NCBI GenBank assembly: GCA_024234265.1
Contig: JACKOM010000020.1
Span: forward strand, 1 to 35,308
DNA from: Oceanospirillaceae bacterium
Lineage (GTDB): Bacteria > Pseudomonadota > Gammaproteobacteria > Pseudomonadales > Oceanobacteraceae
Direction: 5' to 3'
DNA: 35,308 nucleotides
Positions within the stretch are counted from its first letter, which is position 1; every line of letters begins with the position of its first letter. The position numbers and the translations under genes are program-made. Of the stretch, positions 23,943 through 32,141 are shown piece by piece. The notes under the pieces are model-generated. The model had not been told where the DNA came from. It did not search any database and was given only the letters and a program-made list of their open reading frames with translations.

Positions 23943-24752
23943 CTATGAAGCTGCCTGCAGAATTTCCTGCAGATCGTTATATAAAGCCGGAGTGCTGATT
24001 AACAGATTTTCCCCGCACAGCTCTTCAGGCATATGTTCCGGCACCGGCATAAAATGCCCGCATTTTGCGCCGGCTTCGCGGGCAATTAATACCGCTGCCG
24101 CACAATCCCACGGGCTGACGGTTTCGTAATAGGCATCCAACCGCCCCATCGCCACCCAGCAGATATCCAGTGCGGCAGAACCTAAACGGCGCACATCGGC
24201 GCAATTTTCCAGCACCGCCTGCAGGCGTGACATCAACAGCGGTAATACGGGTTTTTTATTGTAGGGAAAACCCGTGGCGATCAAAGCACGGTTTAATTCG
24301 TGTAGTGCACTGACCCGCAGGGGCTGATCATTTAACCAGCTGCCCTGGCCGCGGATGGCGCTGAATAATTCCGCCTGAAACGGGTTGTACACCACACCTG
24401 TTTGTACTTTGCCACGCTCGGCGTAAGCAATGCTGATCGCCACCTGTGGGTGGTGATGGGCGTAATTCACCGTGCCGTCGATCGGGTCAATAATCCACAG
24501 GGGGGTGGAAGTATCTGCGATGGCGGCGATATCCGGCGCGCTTTCTTCCGCCAGAATGCGGTGATCCGGGAAGCGGGCGCGGATGGCATCACTGATGAGT
24601 TTGTCGGCGGCAATATCCGCGTTGGTGACGAGTTCAATGCCGGCTTTGAAATCCACGTTGAGGCGCTGCATGGAGCGCAGCTCCACAATCAGATCACCGG
24701 CTTTTTCGGCCAGTTCGGTGGCAAAGTGATGGATATCGTCAATGCTGGACAT
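23943..24752 (-). CDS. Inositol monophosphatase family protein (SuhB-like)
   Basis: A 269-residue metal-dependent phosphatase of the IMPase/FBPase fold. Motifs: metal Glu-Glu in LAEES, WIIDPIDGTVNYAHH (DPIDGT core) and SPWDCAAAVLIAREAGA. It could dephosphorylate inositol phosphates or related sugars; SuhB itself also acts in ribosome biogenesis and antitermination. Compared with SuhB it has the same length but a divergent C-terminus, so I do not assign the symbol. GGAG lies seven bases before the start. It begins 26 bases after the PAS-GGDEF-EAL gene on the same strand, so both are likely one transcript. An inverted repeat (23933-23942 with 23953-23962) overlaps its last codons. Confidence 0.9.
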   Translation of the reverse strand: MSSIDDIHHFATELAEKAGDLIVELRSMQRLNVDFKAGIELVTNADIAADKLISDAIRARFPDHRILAEESAPDIAAIADTSTPLWIIDPIDGTVNYAHHHPQVAISIAYAERGKVQTGVVYNPFQAELFSAIRGQGSWLNDQPLRVSALHELNRALIATGFPYNKKPVLPLLMSRLQAVLENCADVRRLGSAALDICWVAMGRLDAYYETVSPWDCAAAVLIAREAGAKCGHFMPVPEHMPEELCGENLLISTPALYNDLQEILQAAS

Positions 24753-24778
24753 ATTGCGCTCCGGGAAAAGGCCAGAGT

Positions 24779-27079
24779 TTAACGAATAATCTGGCGATTG
24801 AGGTAGTGCTGCGCAAAATCTGCCGCATTGACGGGTTTGCCAAATAAGTACCCCTGGTAAAGTTGGCAGCCGTGGCGCTGCAAAATGGTTTTTTGCCCGT
24901 CGCTTTCTACCCCTTCGGCCAGCACATTCAGATTCAGGCTGCGCGCCATGGCGATGATGGCGTTTACCAGGGCTGCATCATCGTTATTGGTTTCGAGGTT
25001 TTTGACAAAAGCACGGTCGATTTTTAATTTCTGAATCGGTAAATGGCGCAGGTAACTGAGGGATGAATAACCCGTGCCAAAATCATCCAGCGCAAAACTG
25101 ATGCCCTGTTTACGGATTTCATTCAGCAGCGGGGTGACCAGGGCAAGGTTTTCCATCAGCAGGGATTCGGTGATTTCCAGTTCAAGGGCGTGTGCAGGAG
25201 TTTGCTGACGCTGCAGTTTTTCCTGCAACTGGCCGGGAAATTCCGCAGTGACCTGTTTGGCGGAAATATTCACCGCGAGGGTGAATTGCGGATCCTGCGG
25301 CAGCCATAACTGCAAATGGCGCAGGGCTTCATCGAGAATCCAGTCGCCGAGTTTATTGATCAGGCCGATTTCCTCGGCAATGGGAATAAATTGCGCGGGG
25401 GAAATCAGGCCCTTTTGCGGATGTTGCCAGCGGATCAGCGCTTCGGCGCCGCATACACGGCCATTTTCCAAATCTATCTGTGGCTGAAATTGCAGGAAAA
25501 ACTCACTGTTTTCGAGTGCCTTGCCCAGGTCGTGTTCCATGCTGATGCGCTGCTGCACCTGGGCACCTATTTCCGGGGTGAAAAACTGATAATCATCACC
25601 GCCCTGTTGTTTCACCTGATACATGGCGGTATCGGCATAACGCCACAATACCTGGCTTTGCTCGCTGTGCTCCGGGAATAGGGCGATGCCAATCGAACAG
25701 CTAGTGCGCAGCTGGTAATTATCAATGCGGTAGGGGGTGGCCATGGATTGATTGATGGCCGCCGCCAGCGCCGCCGCAGCACCCCTGCCGGGCAGGTGAC
25801 GCATCAACACCACAAATTCATCGCCCCCCATGCGTGCGAGCAGAAATTGCCCGCGGGTAATTTCTTTGAGGCGCTGCGCAACCTTGCGCAGTAAGCGGTC
25901 ACCCACCTGGTGCCCGAGGGAATCGTTGATATTTTTAAAACGATCCAGATCGATAAACAGCATGGCAAAGGCTTCGCCGGAGGCCTTGGCGGCATCACTG
26001 AGGTGCACCAGTTCGTCGTGGAATTTATAGCGGTTAAACAGCTCAGTGAGGGGGTCCTGCACGGCGAGATATTCGATTTGCTGGCGCACCAGTTCCCGCT
26101 CGGTAATGTCCAGAATCATGCCTTCTATGGTGGGGTCGTTACCTTCCAGATAACAGCGGCCCTTATCCAGCACCCATTTGGTATCCCCCTGGCGGGTAAT
26201 AATGCGGTAGGTAAGCTCGTATTCACGCATTGAGTGGTGGGCACTGCGGGATTGCTGGATAAAAGATTTTTTGTCATCGCGGTGCACCATGCTCAGGGGT
26301 TGGATATTGCCACTGCGAAACGCTTCGGGGCTGTAACCGGTGAGTTGCTCTGCACCGGGGCTGACGTATAAAACCTCACCGTCCGTAACCCTCACCCGGT
26401 AAAACAAGCCCGGCAGATTGGTGATCAGGCGCTGGTAATCCAGGGTATTTTTTTCCATCAGTGCGTGCAGATTCTGGCTGCGCAATTTATGGCGCTGGTT
26501 TAAAACGTGTTTGTGCAGGTACAACAATAACAGGCTGAAAAAACCCAGCAGGCACAACGCCAGATAGAGGCCATCATTTGCCAGCCAGTTCGCCAGCAAA
26601 GCTTTAAACCCTATGCTGGCCAGCCACAGGTTGCCCTCCCGGTCGAACTGATAACAAACCTGATAACCCGATGCGCCAAGTTCACCGACACCCTGCAGGC
26701 AACTGGTTTCATGCTGGTGGTTTTGCAGATAGCCGTAAAAAACTGCGCCGCCGGAAGGGGGTAAATAGGCAATGGTAGTATCGAGCAGCTCCCCTGCCGG
26801 GTTGAACAGGGTCAGATCAGTTTGCTCCGGCATGCTGGCGGCGCGCTGATTAAAAGCAGAGGCCTGGGCCGCAAAGGGATTGGCATAAAGGGCATCGTAG
26901 AGGCGTAAATCCATCTGCCTTTGGAAAGCGAGAAAGTCCACCCCGATAAACAACAGCAACAGCCCCAGCCACAGGCTTGCCATCAGGGGTAATTGATATG
27001 CGGTTTCATCTTTATGCACGTTGAGGCACCGGGGCGAGATTAGTGCAGTATAGCCAAGCAGGATGTAGTGCCAGCGCAT
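24779..27079 (-). CDS. PAS-GGDEF-EAL c-di-GMP turnover protein
   Basis: A 766-residue inner-membrane protein. Two helices (about 33-53 and 168-190) flank a periplasmic region; then a PAS/PAC domain (about 215-335), GGDEF (about 340-505) and EAL (about 515-760). The GGDEF site is intact (RMGGDEF, 418-422), but there is no RxxD inhibitory site. The EAL domain keeps EALIRW, DDFGTGYSSL, KIDRAFV and AEGVES, so it should have phosphodiesterase activity; the net direction is open. Start 27079 lacks a ribosome site and a TATACT-like element lies inside the first codons, so the true start may be GTG 27019 or ATG 26983. The phosphatase gene follows in the same operon. Confidence 0.92.
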   Translation of the reverse strand: MRWHYILLGYTALISPRCLNVHKDETAYQLPLMASLWLGLLLLFIGVDFLAFQRQMDLRLYDALYANPFAAQASAFNQRAASMPEQTDLTLFNPAGELLDTTIAYLPPSGGAVFYGYLQNHQHETSCLQGVGELGASGYQVCYQFDREGNLWLASIGFKALLANWLANDGLYLALCLLGFFSLLLLYLHKHVLNQRHKLRSQNLHALMEKNTLDYQRLITNLPGLFYRVRVTDGEVLYVSPGAEQLTGYSPEAFRSGNIQPLSMVHRDDKKSFIQQSRSAHHSMREYELTYRIITRQGDTKWVLDKGRCYLEGNDPTIEGMILDITERELVRQQIEYLAVQDPLTELFNRYKFHDELVHLSDAAKASGEAFAMLFIDLDRFKNINDSLGHQVGDRLLRKVAQRLKEITRGQFLLARMGGDEFVVLMRHLPGRGAAAALAAAINQSMATPYRIDNYQLRTSCSIGIALFPEHSEQSQVLWRYADTAMYQVKQQGGDDYQFFTPEIGAQVQQRISMEHDLGKALENSEFFLQFQPQIDLENGRVCGAEALIRWQHPQKGLISPAQFIPIAEEIGLINKLGDWILDEALRHLQLWLPQDPQFTLAVNISAKQVTAEFPGQLQEKLQRQQTPAHALELEITESLLMENLALVTPLLNEIRKQGISFALDDFGTGYSSLSYLRHLPIQKLKIDRAFVKNLETNNDDAALVNAIIAMARSLNLNVLAEGVESDGQKTILQRHGCQLYQGYLFGKPVNAADFAQHYLNRQIIR

Positions 27080-27086
27080 GGGGGCG

Positions 27087-27115
27087 TTGCGTACTGGTTA
27101 CTTTTTATGCATAAT
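27087..27115 (+). promoter_or_regulatory. Promoter of the rpsF operon
   Basis: TTGCGT (27087-27092) and CATAAT (27110-27115) have ideal 17-base spacing and a GC-rich discriminator TGCGCGCC, typical of promoters under growth-rate and ppGpp/DksA control. The leader to rpsF is about 75 bases. Confidence 0.7.
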
Positions 27116-27150
27116 TGCGCGCCGGTTTTTATACCGGTGATTGTCTCCTT

Positions 27151-27175
27151 GCCTCAATGGCATTTCGCCAGAGGC
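27151..27175 (+). promoter_or_regulatory. Leader hairpin before rpsF, possible S6:S18 control site
   Basis: GCCTC/GAGGC (27151-27155, 27171-27175) plus TGGC/GCCA form a bulged stem with loop ATTTC, 9 bases before the rpsF ribosome site. A second hairpin CCGGT/ACCGG lies at 27122-27137. Bacterial rpsF leaders often bind the S6:S18 complex as autoregulation; whether this is that motif is not decided by eye. Confidence 0.35.
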
Positions 27176-27196
27176 TAGACCCATAAGGAGTTGACC

Positions 27197-27610
27197 ATGC
27201 GTCACTACGAAGTACTGTTTCTGGTTCACCCAGATCAAAGCGAACAAGTTCCATCAATGGTTGAGCGTTACACCTCCTCTATCAAAGAGAAAGGTGGTCA
27301 GATTCACCGTCTGGAAGACTGGGGCCGCCGTCACCTGGCTTACCCAATTCAGAAAGTGCACAAAGCACACTACATTCTGATGAACATTGAATGCGGTGAA
27401 GATGTCCTGGAAGAACTGGGCAACACTTTCCGTTTCAACGATGCCATTATCCGTAACATGATCATCCGTATGGATGGCCCTGTGACTGAAGTGTCTCCAA
27501 TCAAAGCAGCTGAGAGCCGTCAGGACCGTCGTCGTGAAGAGTACTCTGCTGATAAAGAAGAATCCGTTGACGATGCATCTGATGATGCAGACGACAGCCT
27601 CGAAGATTAA
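27197..27610 (+). CDS. rpsF: 30S ribosomal protein S6
   Basis: A 137-residue ribosomal protein, S6 of the small-subunit platform, which partners S18. The start is ATG 27197 after AAGGAG; a TTG six bases earlier is unlikely. MRHYEVLFLVHPDQSEQVP and the RRHLAYPIQKVHKAHYI block are typical. The C-terminal extension is strongly acidic (VDDASDDADDSLED). First gene of the rpsF-rpsR-DUF2232-rplI operon. Confidence 0.98.
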   Translation: MRHYEVLFLVHPDQSEQVPSMVERYTSSIKEKGGQIHRLEDWGRRHLAYPIQKVHKAHYILMNIECGEDVLEELGNTFRFNDAIIRNMIIRMDGPVTEVSPIKAAESRQDRRREEYSADKEESVDDASDDADDSLED

Positions 27611-27629
27611 TTCGGATTAGGAGAACATC

Positions 27630-27857
27630 ATGGCTCGTTTTTTCCGTCGTCGTAAATTCTGCCGTTTCACCGCTGAAGGCGTAAAACAGATCGACTACAA
27701 AGATCTGGACACCCTGAAAGGCTACGTAACTGAAACTGGCAAAATCGTACCAAGCCGTATCACTGGTACCAAAGCTAAGTATCAGCGTCAGCTGGCTTCT
27801 GCAATCAAACGTGCCCGTTACGTTGCATTGCTGCCATACACTGACAGCCACAAGTAA
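27630..27857 (+). CDS. rpsR: 30S ribosomal protein S18
   Basis: A 75-residue S18 (MARFFRRRKFCRFTAEGVK, then LPYTDSHK at the end) that binds S6 in the platform. AGGAG lies upstream, and it starts 19 bases after rpsF. Standard length and sequence. Confidence 0.98.
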   Translation: MARFFRRRKFCRFTAEGVKQIDYKDLDTLKGYVTETGKIVPSRITGTKAKYQRQLASAIKRARYVALLPYTDSHK

Positions 27858-27868
27858 TTCCTGACCTG

Positions 27869-28723
27869 ATGGGTGCAATCGCACGTTATGTGATGCAAGG
27901 CCCCCGTCAGGCCCTGTGGGTTGCTGTTATTACCGCAGCTATTCCCCTGTTGTACTGGGTGAGTGCCGCGGTGGTCAGTCTGGTGCTGTTGAGGCACGGG
28001 CTGACCAAAACACTGAATATTCTGCTGGCTGTCCTCATTCCCTGCATTGTGTGGATTGTGTGGCAACAGGAGATGATGCAGTTGCTGGTGGTGGGTGGCG
28101 CAACACTGATGGCGTTAGTCTTAAGGCTGACTTCCTCTCTGCAATATGCCCTCATTACTTCGCTGTTACCCGGTGTTGCAGTTGTAATACTGGTGCCACT
28201 GATTGCCCCGGGGTGGCAGGCCTTTCTGCAGGAAGTTGCAGCACAGTTTCTGCAAACCCTTGAAGAAGGTTCTGAGCTCAGAACATTGCTGGCGGACAAA
28301 ATGTTTTTTGTCATGCTCGGCGGTGCGGCAGTCATGGTGCAATTGTTTGCGTGCGGTGCGTTTTTAATGGCGCGCCACTGGCAGTCGGTTCTGTATTATC
28401 CCGGTGGTTTTAAGGCGGAGTTTCTCAGCCTGCAAATGCCTAAGTGGTACGCGGTACTGGCGCTGCTCGCAGTGTTACTGGAAGCCAGTAACAATACCCT
28501 GCTGGCCCTCGGGCCTGTGGTGGTAATCCCGCTGTTTGTGGCTGGCATTGCGCTGGTGCACAGGGCGGTGCAGGACAAAAAACTGAGTGATCAATGGCTG
28601 CTGGCGTTTTACATCAGTCTGCTGTTTTTCCTCCCTTATATGTATGCGTTACTAATTCTGGTTGCCGTGGCTGATTCCCTGTTGAATTTGCGGCGCTGGC
28701 TGGAAGACAAAGCGAATCCATAG
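27869..28723 (+). CDS. DUF2232-like polytopic membrane protein
   Basis: A 284-residue integral membrane protein with about eight hydrophobic helices (e.g. ALWVAVITAAIPLLYWVSAA, LVVGGATLMALVL and LLAFYISLLFFLPYMYALLI). It matches the YybS/DUF2232 type commonly encoded between rpsR and rplI in Pseudomonadales. Function is unknown. It starts 11 bases after rpsR without an evident ribosome site, so translation may be coupled to rpsR. Confidence 0.82.
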   Translation: MGAIARYVMQGPRQALWVAVITAAIPLLYWVSAAVVSLVLLRHGLTKTLNILLAVLIPCIVWIVWQQEMMQLLVVGGATLMALVLRLTSSLQYALITSLLPGVAVVILVPLIAPGWQAFLQEVAAQFLQTLEEGSELRTLLADKMFFVMLGGAAVMVQLFACGAFLMARHWQSVLYYPGGFKAEFLSLQMPKWYAVLALLAVLLEASNNTLLALGPVVVIPLFVAGIALVHRAVQDKKLSDQWLLAFYISLLFFLPYMYALLILVAVADSLLNLRRWLEDKANP

Positions 28724-28748
28724 CGCTCTGTAATTTGAGGTATAAAAG

Positions 28749-29198
28749 ATGGACGTAATTCTGTTAGAAAAAGTTGCCAAGCTGGGCAACCTGGGCGACA
28801 AAGTAACCGTTAAAGCTGGTTACGGTCGTAACTTCCTGATTCCTTTTGGCAAGGCTGTGCCTGCAACTGCAGCAAACACCGCTGCTTTTGAAGCTCGTCG
28901 TGCTGAATTAGAAAAACAAGCTGCCGAAGCTCTGGCTTCTGCTCAGCAGCGCGCTGAACAGTTGGCTGACGTTGAGCTGTCCCTGGCTGTTAAAGCCGGT
29001 GACGAAGGCAAACTGTTCGGTTCTATCGGTACCCGTGATCTGGCTGATCTGATCAGCTCCACCGGTATCAAAGTTGCGAAATCTGAAATCCGCCTGCCAA
29101 ACGGTGCAATCCGTCAGGTTGGTACTTTCGAAATCGCACTGCAGCTGCACGCTGACGTGAAAACCTCTCTGACTCTGCACGTTGTTGCTGAAGACTAA
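28749..29198 (+). CDS. rplI: 50S ribosomal protein L9
   Basis: A 149-residue L9: N-terminal domain MDVILLEKVAKLGNLGDKV with GYGRNFLIPFGKA, a long connecting helix (about 40-75) and the C-terminal rRNA-binding domain. Standard length. TTGAGGT lies before the ATG. Two hairpins follow the gene. Confidence 0.98.
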   Translation: MDVILLEKVAKLGNLGDKVTVKAGYGRNFLIPFGKAVPATAANTAAFEARRAELEKQAAEALASAQQRAEQLADVELSLAVKAGDEGKLFGSIGTRDLADLISSTGIKVAKSEIRLPNGAIRQVGTFEIALQLHADVKTSLTLHVVAED

Positions 29199-29204
29199 GA
29201 GGAA

Positions 29205-29230
29205 TTAGGTCCACTTTCCGGTGGACCTAA
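29205..29230. repeat. Perfect 10-bp hairpin after rplI
   Basis: TTAGGTCCAC (29205-29214) pairs with GTGGACCTAA (29221-29230) around TTTCCG. It has no T tract; it may stabilise the ribosomal transcript or act with the terminator that follows. Confidence 0.6.
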
Positions 29231-29246
29231 CTTGTTCCGGCAAGTC

Positions 29247-29289
29247 AAAAAAGGCACTATTAGGCCCCTTTGCCAATAGTGCCTTTTTT
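29247..29289. terminator. Strong terminator directly before dnaB
   Basis: A perfect 15-bp stem: AAAAAAGGCACTATT (29247-29261) with AATAGTGCCTTTTTT (29275-29289), 13-base loop. It ends the ribosomal protein transcript only nine bases before the dnaB ATG. Confidence 0.92.
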
Positions 29290-29298
29290 ATTTGCGCC

Positions 29299-30675
29299 AT
29301 GAGTGATGAGCAGACCGTCAAACAACTGAAAACCCCGCCCCATTCGGTAGAAGCCGAACAGTCGGTGCTGGGTGGTCTGATGCTCGACAACCGCGCCTAT
29401 GAATCTGTGGTGGAGATCCTGCGTCAGGCGGATTTTTACCTGCATCAGCACCGCCTTATCTACAAAGCCATCACAGATCTGGCGGAAGCCGATAAGCCCT
29501 TCGATATTCTCACCCTGTCGCAGAATCTCAGTGAACTGGATGAACTCGAAAACGTCGGTGGCCTGGTGTATCTCACCGAGTTAGTCGAACAAACCCCGTC
29601 TGCGGCAAACATTGCAGCCTATGCCGATATTGTTAAAGAGCGTGCTTTATTGCGCCGTCTTGCCGAAGCGGCCAGCGATATCAGCGAAATCGCCTACAAC
29701 CCCCGCGGGCGTCAGGCGTTAGAATTGATTTCCGATGCAGAAAAACGTGTTGCCGATGTGGCCGAAGGCGGTAACAAAGAAGGTGGCCCCGAGCACGTTA
29801 ACCCGATTATGTCGCGCACCCTGGAGAAGATCGAAGAACTCTTCAGCATGCCCGATGGTTTGAGTGGTGTGACCACAGGTTTTACCGATGTGGATAAACG
29901 CACCAACGGTCTGCAGCCGGCGGATATGATCATAGTGGCAGGCCGTCCTTCGATGGGTAAAACCACCTTTGCCATGAACCTGGTGGAAAACGCCCTGATC
30001 GGCACTAATCGCCCCGTGCTGGTATTCAGTATGGAAATGCCCAAAGAAGCGATTCTGATGCGTATGTATTCCTCCGTCGGGCGCATCGACCAGAGCAAAC
30101 TGCGTAGCGGTAAACTTGAAGAAGGGGATTGGCCGAAACTCACTGCGGCATTTAATACCCTCAAAGATAAACCTCTTTATATCGACGATACCCCGGCGTT
30201 AACACCTCAGGAAATGCGCGCCCGTTGCCGCAAGGTATTCCGCGAAAATAACGACCTGGCCCTGGTGATGGTCGACTACCTGCAGCTGATGCGTGTGGTG
30301 GGTAAAGGTGAAGGCCGTACCCAGGAAATCTCTGAAATTTCCCGCAGCCTTAAAGCCATCGCTAAAGAATTTAATTGCCCGGTGATTGCACTTTCGCAGC
30401 TTAACCGGAGTCTGGAACAACGCCCCAACAAACGTCCGGTCATGTCGGACCTGCGTGAATCCGGGGCGATTGAGCAGGATGCGGATATCATCGCCTTTAT
30501 TTACCGGGATGAGGTGTATAACGAAGACTCCCCGGATAAAGGCATTGCAGAAATTATTATCGGTAAACACCGTAACGGCCCGATCGGTACCGATCGCCTC
30601 GCGTTTATCGGCAAATATACCCGCTTTGAAAACCTCGCTATGGGGTATCAGGGCGATACCAGTTTCGACGAATAA
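29299..30675 (+). CDS. dnaB: Replicative DNA helicase DnaB
   Basis: A 458-residue hexameric helicase that unwinds the fork and recruits primase. The N-terminal domain begins PPHSVEAEQSVLGGLMLDN; the RecA-like core has Walker A GRPSMGKTT, Walker B LVMVDYLQLM, and SQLNRSLEQRP with DLRESGAIEQDAD. No intein is present. The start at 29299 (MSDEQTVKQL) gives the usual length; an in-frame extension to 29221 only covers the terminator. No Shine-Dalgarno is seen between the terminator and the ATG. Confidence 0.98.
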   Translation: MSDEQTVKQLKTPPHSVEAEQSVLGGLMLDNRAYESVVEILRQADFYLHQHRLIYKAITDLAEADKPFDILTLSQNLSELDELENVGGLVYLTELVEQTPSAANIAAYADIVKERALLRRLAEAASDISEIAYNPRGRQALELISDAEKRVADVAEGGNKEGGPEHVNPIMSRTLEKIEELFSMPDGLSGVTTGFTDVDKRTNGLQPADMIIVAGRPSMGKTTFAMNLVENALIGTNRPVLVFSMEMPKEAILMRMYSSVGRIDQSKLRSGKLEEGDWPKLTAAFNTLKDKPLYIDDTPALTPQEMRARCRKVFRENNDLALVMVDYLQLMRVVGKGEGRTQEISEISRSLKAIAKEFNCPVIALSQLNRSLEQRPNKRPVMSDLRESGAIEQDADIIAFIYRDEVYNEDSPDKGIAEIIIGKHRNGPIGTDRLAFIGKYTRFENLAMGYQGDTSFDE

Positions 30676-30699
30676 TTATAAAAATAAAAAGGAGCGGTT

Positions 30700-32139
30700 A
30701 TGCGCTATGGAATTATTGGTGCGCTCTACCTGGCGGCCAGCGGTGCATACGCATCGGATTTAACGGTTAACCTTGATCTGCCGATCCAGAACGAGCCCGT
30801 GGTGTATGCCAATGAACCTGCCGCCGTGCCGGTGGATGTCACTGCGCTGCCGGACCTTGATGGTGTGGCCGCCGCCAACGTGGAAGATTATTTTGCCGAA
30901 GAGTTCGACAGCTCCCGCAGTGCGATAGCGGCGTTTGCACTGGATGTGAATACCGAAGCCTATTTCGAAGTGTTCGACCGCAGCCTGGGTTACATGCTGG
31001 TGACCCGTAAAACCAACGGCACCCTGCAGCGCCGTCTGGCCAGTGACAACTTCAATGCCAGTGGCAGTTTGCCCAGTGACGCTACCCACAGCATCAGTCA
31101 GATGTTTTATCTGAACGATCAGATGTATGCCTTCAGTCAAAGTGGCCAGGTGTTGAATATTAAAACCGGCAGTGGCAACAGCCTTGCCTGGCAGGCCAGC
31201 GGTTTCCAGCTGCCTGCGCAAACCAGCCATATTTATCAGCGTAATGATGCCCTGTATGCCTTTGTTGATAGTGGCAGTGATGCTGGTATCTGGCGTTTGC
31301 AGGCGGGTGCCGCAGTGAAAGTTTCTTCCCTGAGCGATGCCACATTCAAGTGGGGGCAGGAGTCCGGCACTGTGGTGTACGGCCTTAAATACGGTGAATT
31401 GTGGCGTGATGATTTAACCGACAGCAGTGCAGCGCAAAGTATTGCCAACCAGGTAGACAGCTTCTGGCCTTCGTCGAGCGGCGTGTTGATTCAGCGTATC
31501 ACCGCTGCCGGCAGCTCCCTGCACTGGTATGACACTGCTGACCAGACAACTGGTTTAATTCCCTCCGAACTGGCGAGTGGTGAAATCCGCCTGCTGCCTT
31601 CCTGCAGTGCTAACTTCGGTGTGGTCAGTTGCCTTGCCATGGGGCTGGATTCTAAATGGTATACGGCGGCTGTGTCGGCGCAGGGGGTGGCGATCGACAG
31701 TCGTTTTCAATCAGCTGTGCTGAATGCTACAGGTGCCAGGGTGTATGACATCACCGCGATTGGCAGCAACCGCTTTATTGCGGCAGGCACCACCAGCAGT
31801 GTGACCCTGCAGAAAGTATTACCGGCGGAAGAATTATTAGTTGAAGTGAACCCGACCACCCTGGATAAGGGCTTGGGTGATATCGAGGGTGTGTTCAGTT
31901 ACCGCATCGCTGACAGCGGGCGTTTTTACACCATCATCCGCAGTGAAAACTACATAGTGCAGGCGAGTTTTGATGTGCAGGGGGATTTGGTCCTGCGCCC
32001 TGTGCCGGCCACCCAGCCCGCGCCTAAAGATTATTTGGTTTTTCCGTCTGAAAAAGAAAAAGCCTCTATTCAGCCCATTGGCCTGTGCCTGGCGTTATTG
32101 CTGTTAATGTGGCGCAGCCGTCGTATGTTTAAGGGCTGA
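30700..32139 (+). CDS. Large exported protein of unknown function with C-terminal membrane tail
   Basis: A 479-residue protein with a signal peptide (MRYGIIGALYLAASGAYA), a body rich in Ser, Ala and aromatic beta-type segments (e.g. SQMFYLNDQMYAFSQSGQV, IYQRNDALYAFVDSGSDAG) that suggests a propeller-like or other all-beta fold, and a C-terminal hydrophobic helix plus basic end (PIGLCLALLLLMWRSRRMF). The tail resembles CTERM-type sorting signals but has no GG or PEP motif. AAGGAG precedes the start. It is in line between dnaB and birA, with two bases between its stop and the birA ATG. Function unknown. Confidence 0.85.
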   Translation: MRYGIIGALYLAASGAYASDLTVNLDLPIQNEPVVYANEPAAVPVDVTALPDLDGVAAANVEDYFAEEFDSSRSAIAAFALDVNTEAYFEVFDRSLGYMLVTRKTNGTLQRRLASDNFNASGSLPSDATHSISQMFYLNDQMYAFSQSGQVLNIKTGSGNSLAWQASGFQLPAQTSHIYQRNDALYAFVDSGSDAGIWRLQAGAAVKVSSLSDATFKWGQESGTVVYGLKYGELWRDDLTDSSAAQSIANQVDSFWPSSSGVLIQRITAAGSSLHWYDTADQTTGLIPSELASGEIRLLPSCSANFGVVSCLAMGLDSKWYTAAVSAQGVAIDSRFQSAVLNATGARVYDITAIGSNRFIAAGTTSSVTLQKVLPAEELLVEVNPTTLDKGLGDIEGVFSYRIADSGRFYTIIRSENYIVQASFDVQGDLVLRPVPATQPAPKDYLVFPSEKEKASIQPIGLCLALLLLMWRSRRMFKG

Positions 32140-32141
32140 TC

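Noticed and set aside
23933..23962. Terminator between foldase and phosphatase genes
   Set aside because: There is a perfect 10-bp inverted repeat, but it overlaps the phosphatase's last codons and has only a short T run, so termination is not secure.
30760..31230. A 156-codon minus-strand frame opposite the exported protein gene
   Set aside because: Shadow frame with no start signal, opposite a gene with signal peptide and good ribosome site.
30700..32139. GlyGly-CTERM or PEP-CTERM sorting signal
   Set aside because: The tail has the hydrophobic helix and basic end but lacks both the GG and PEP motifs, so the named class is not assigned.
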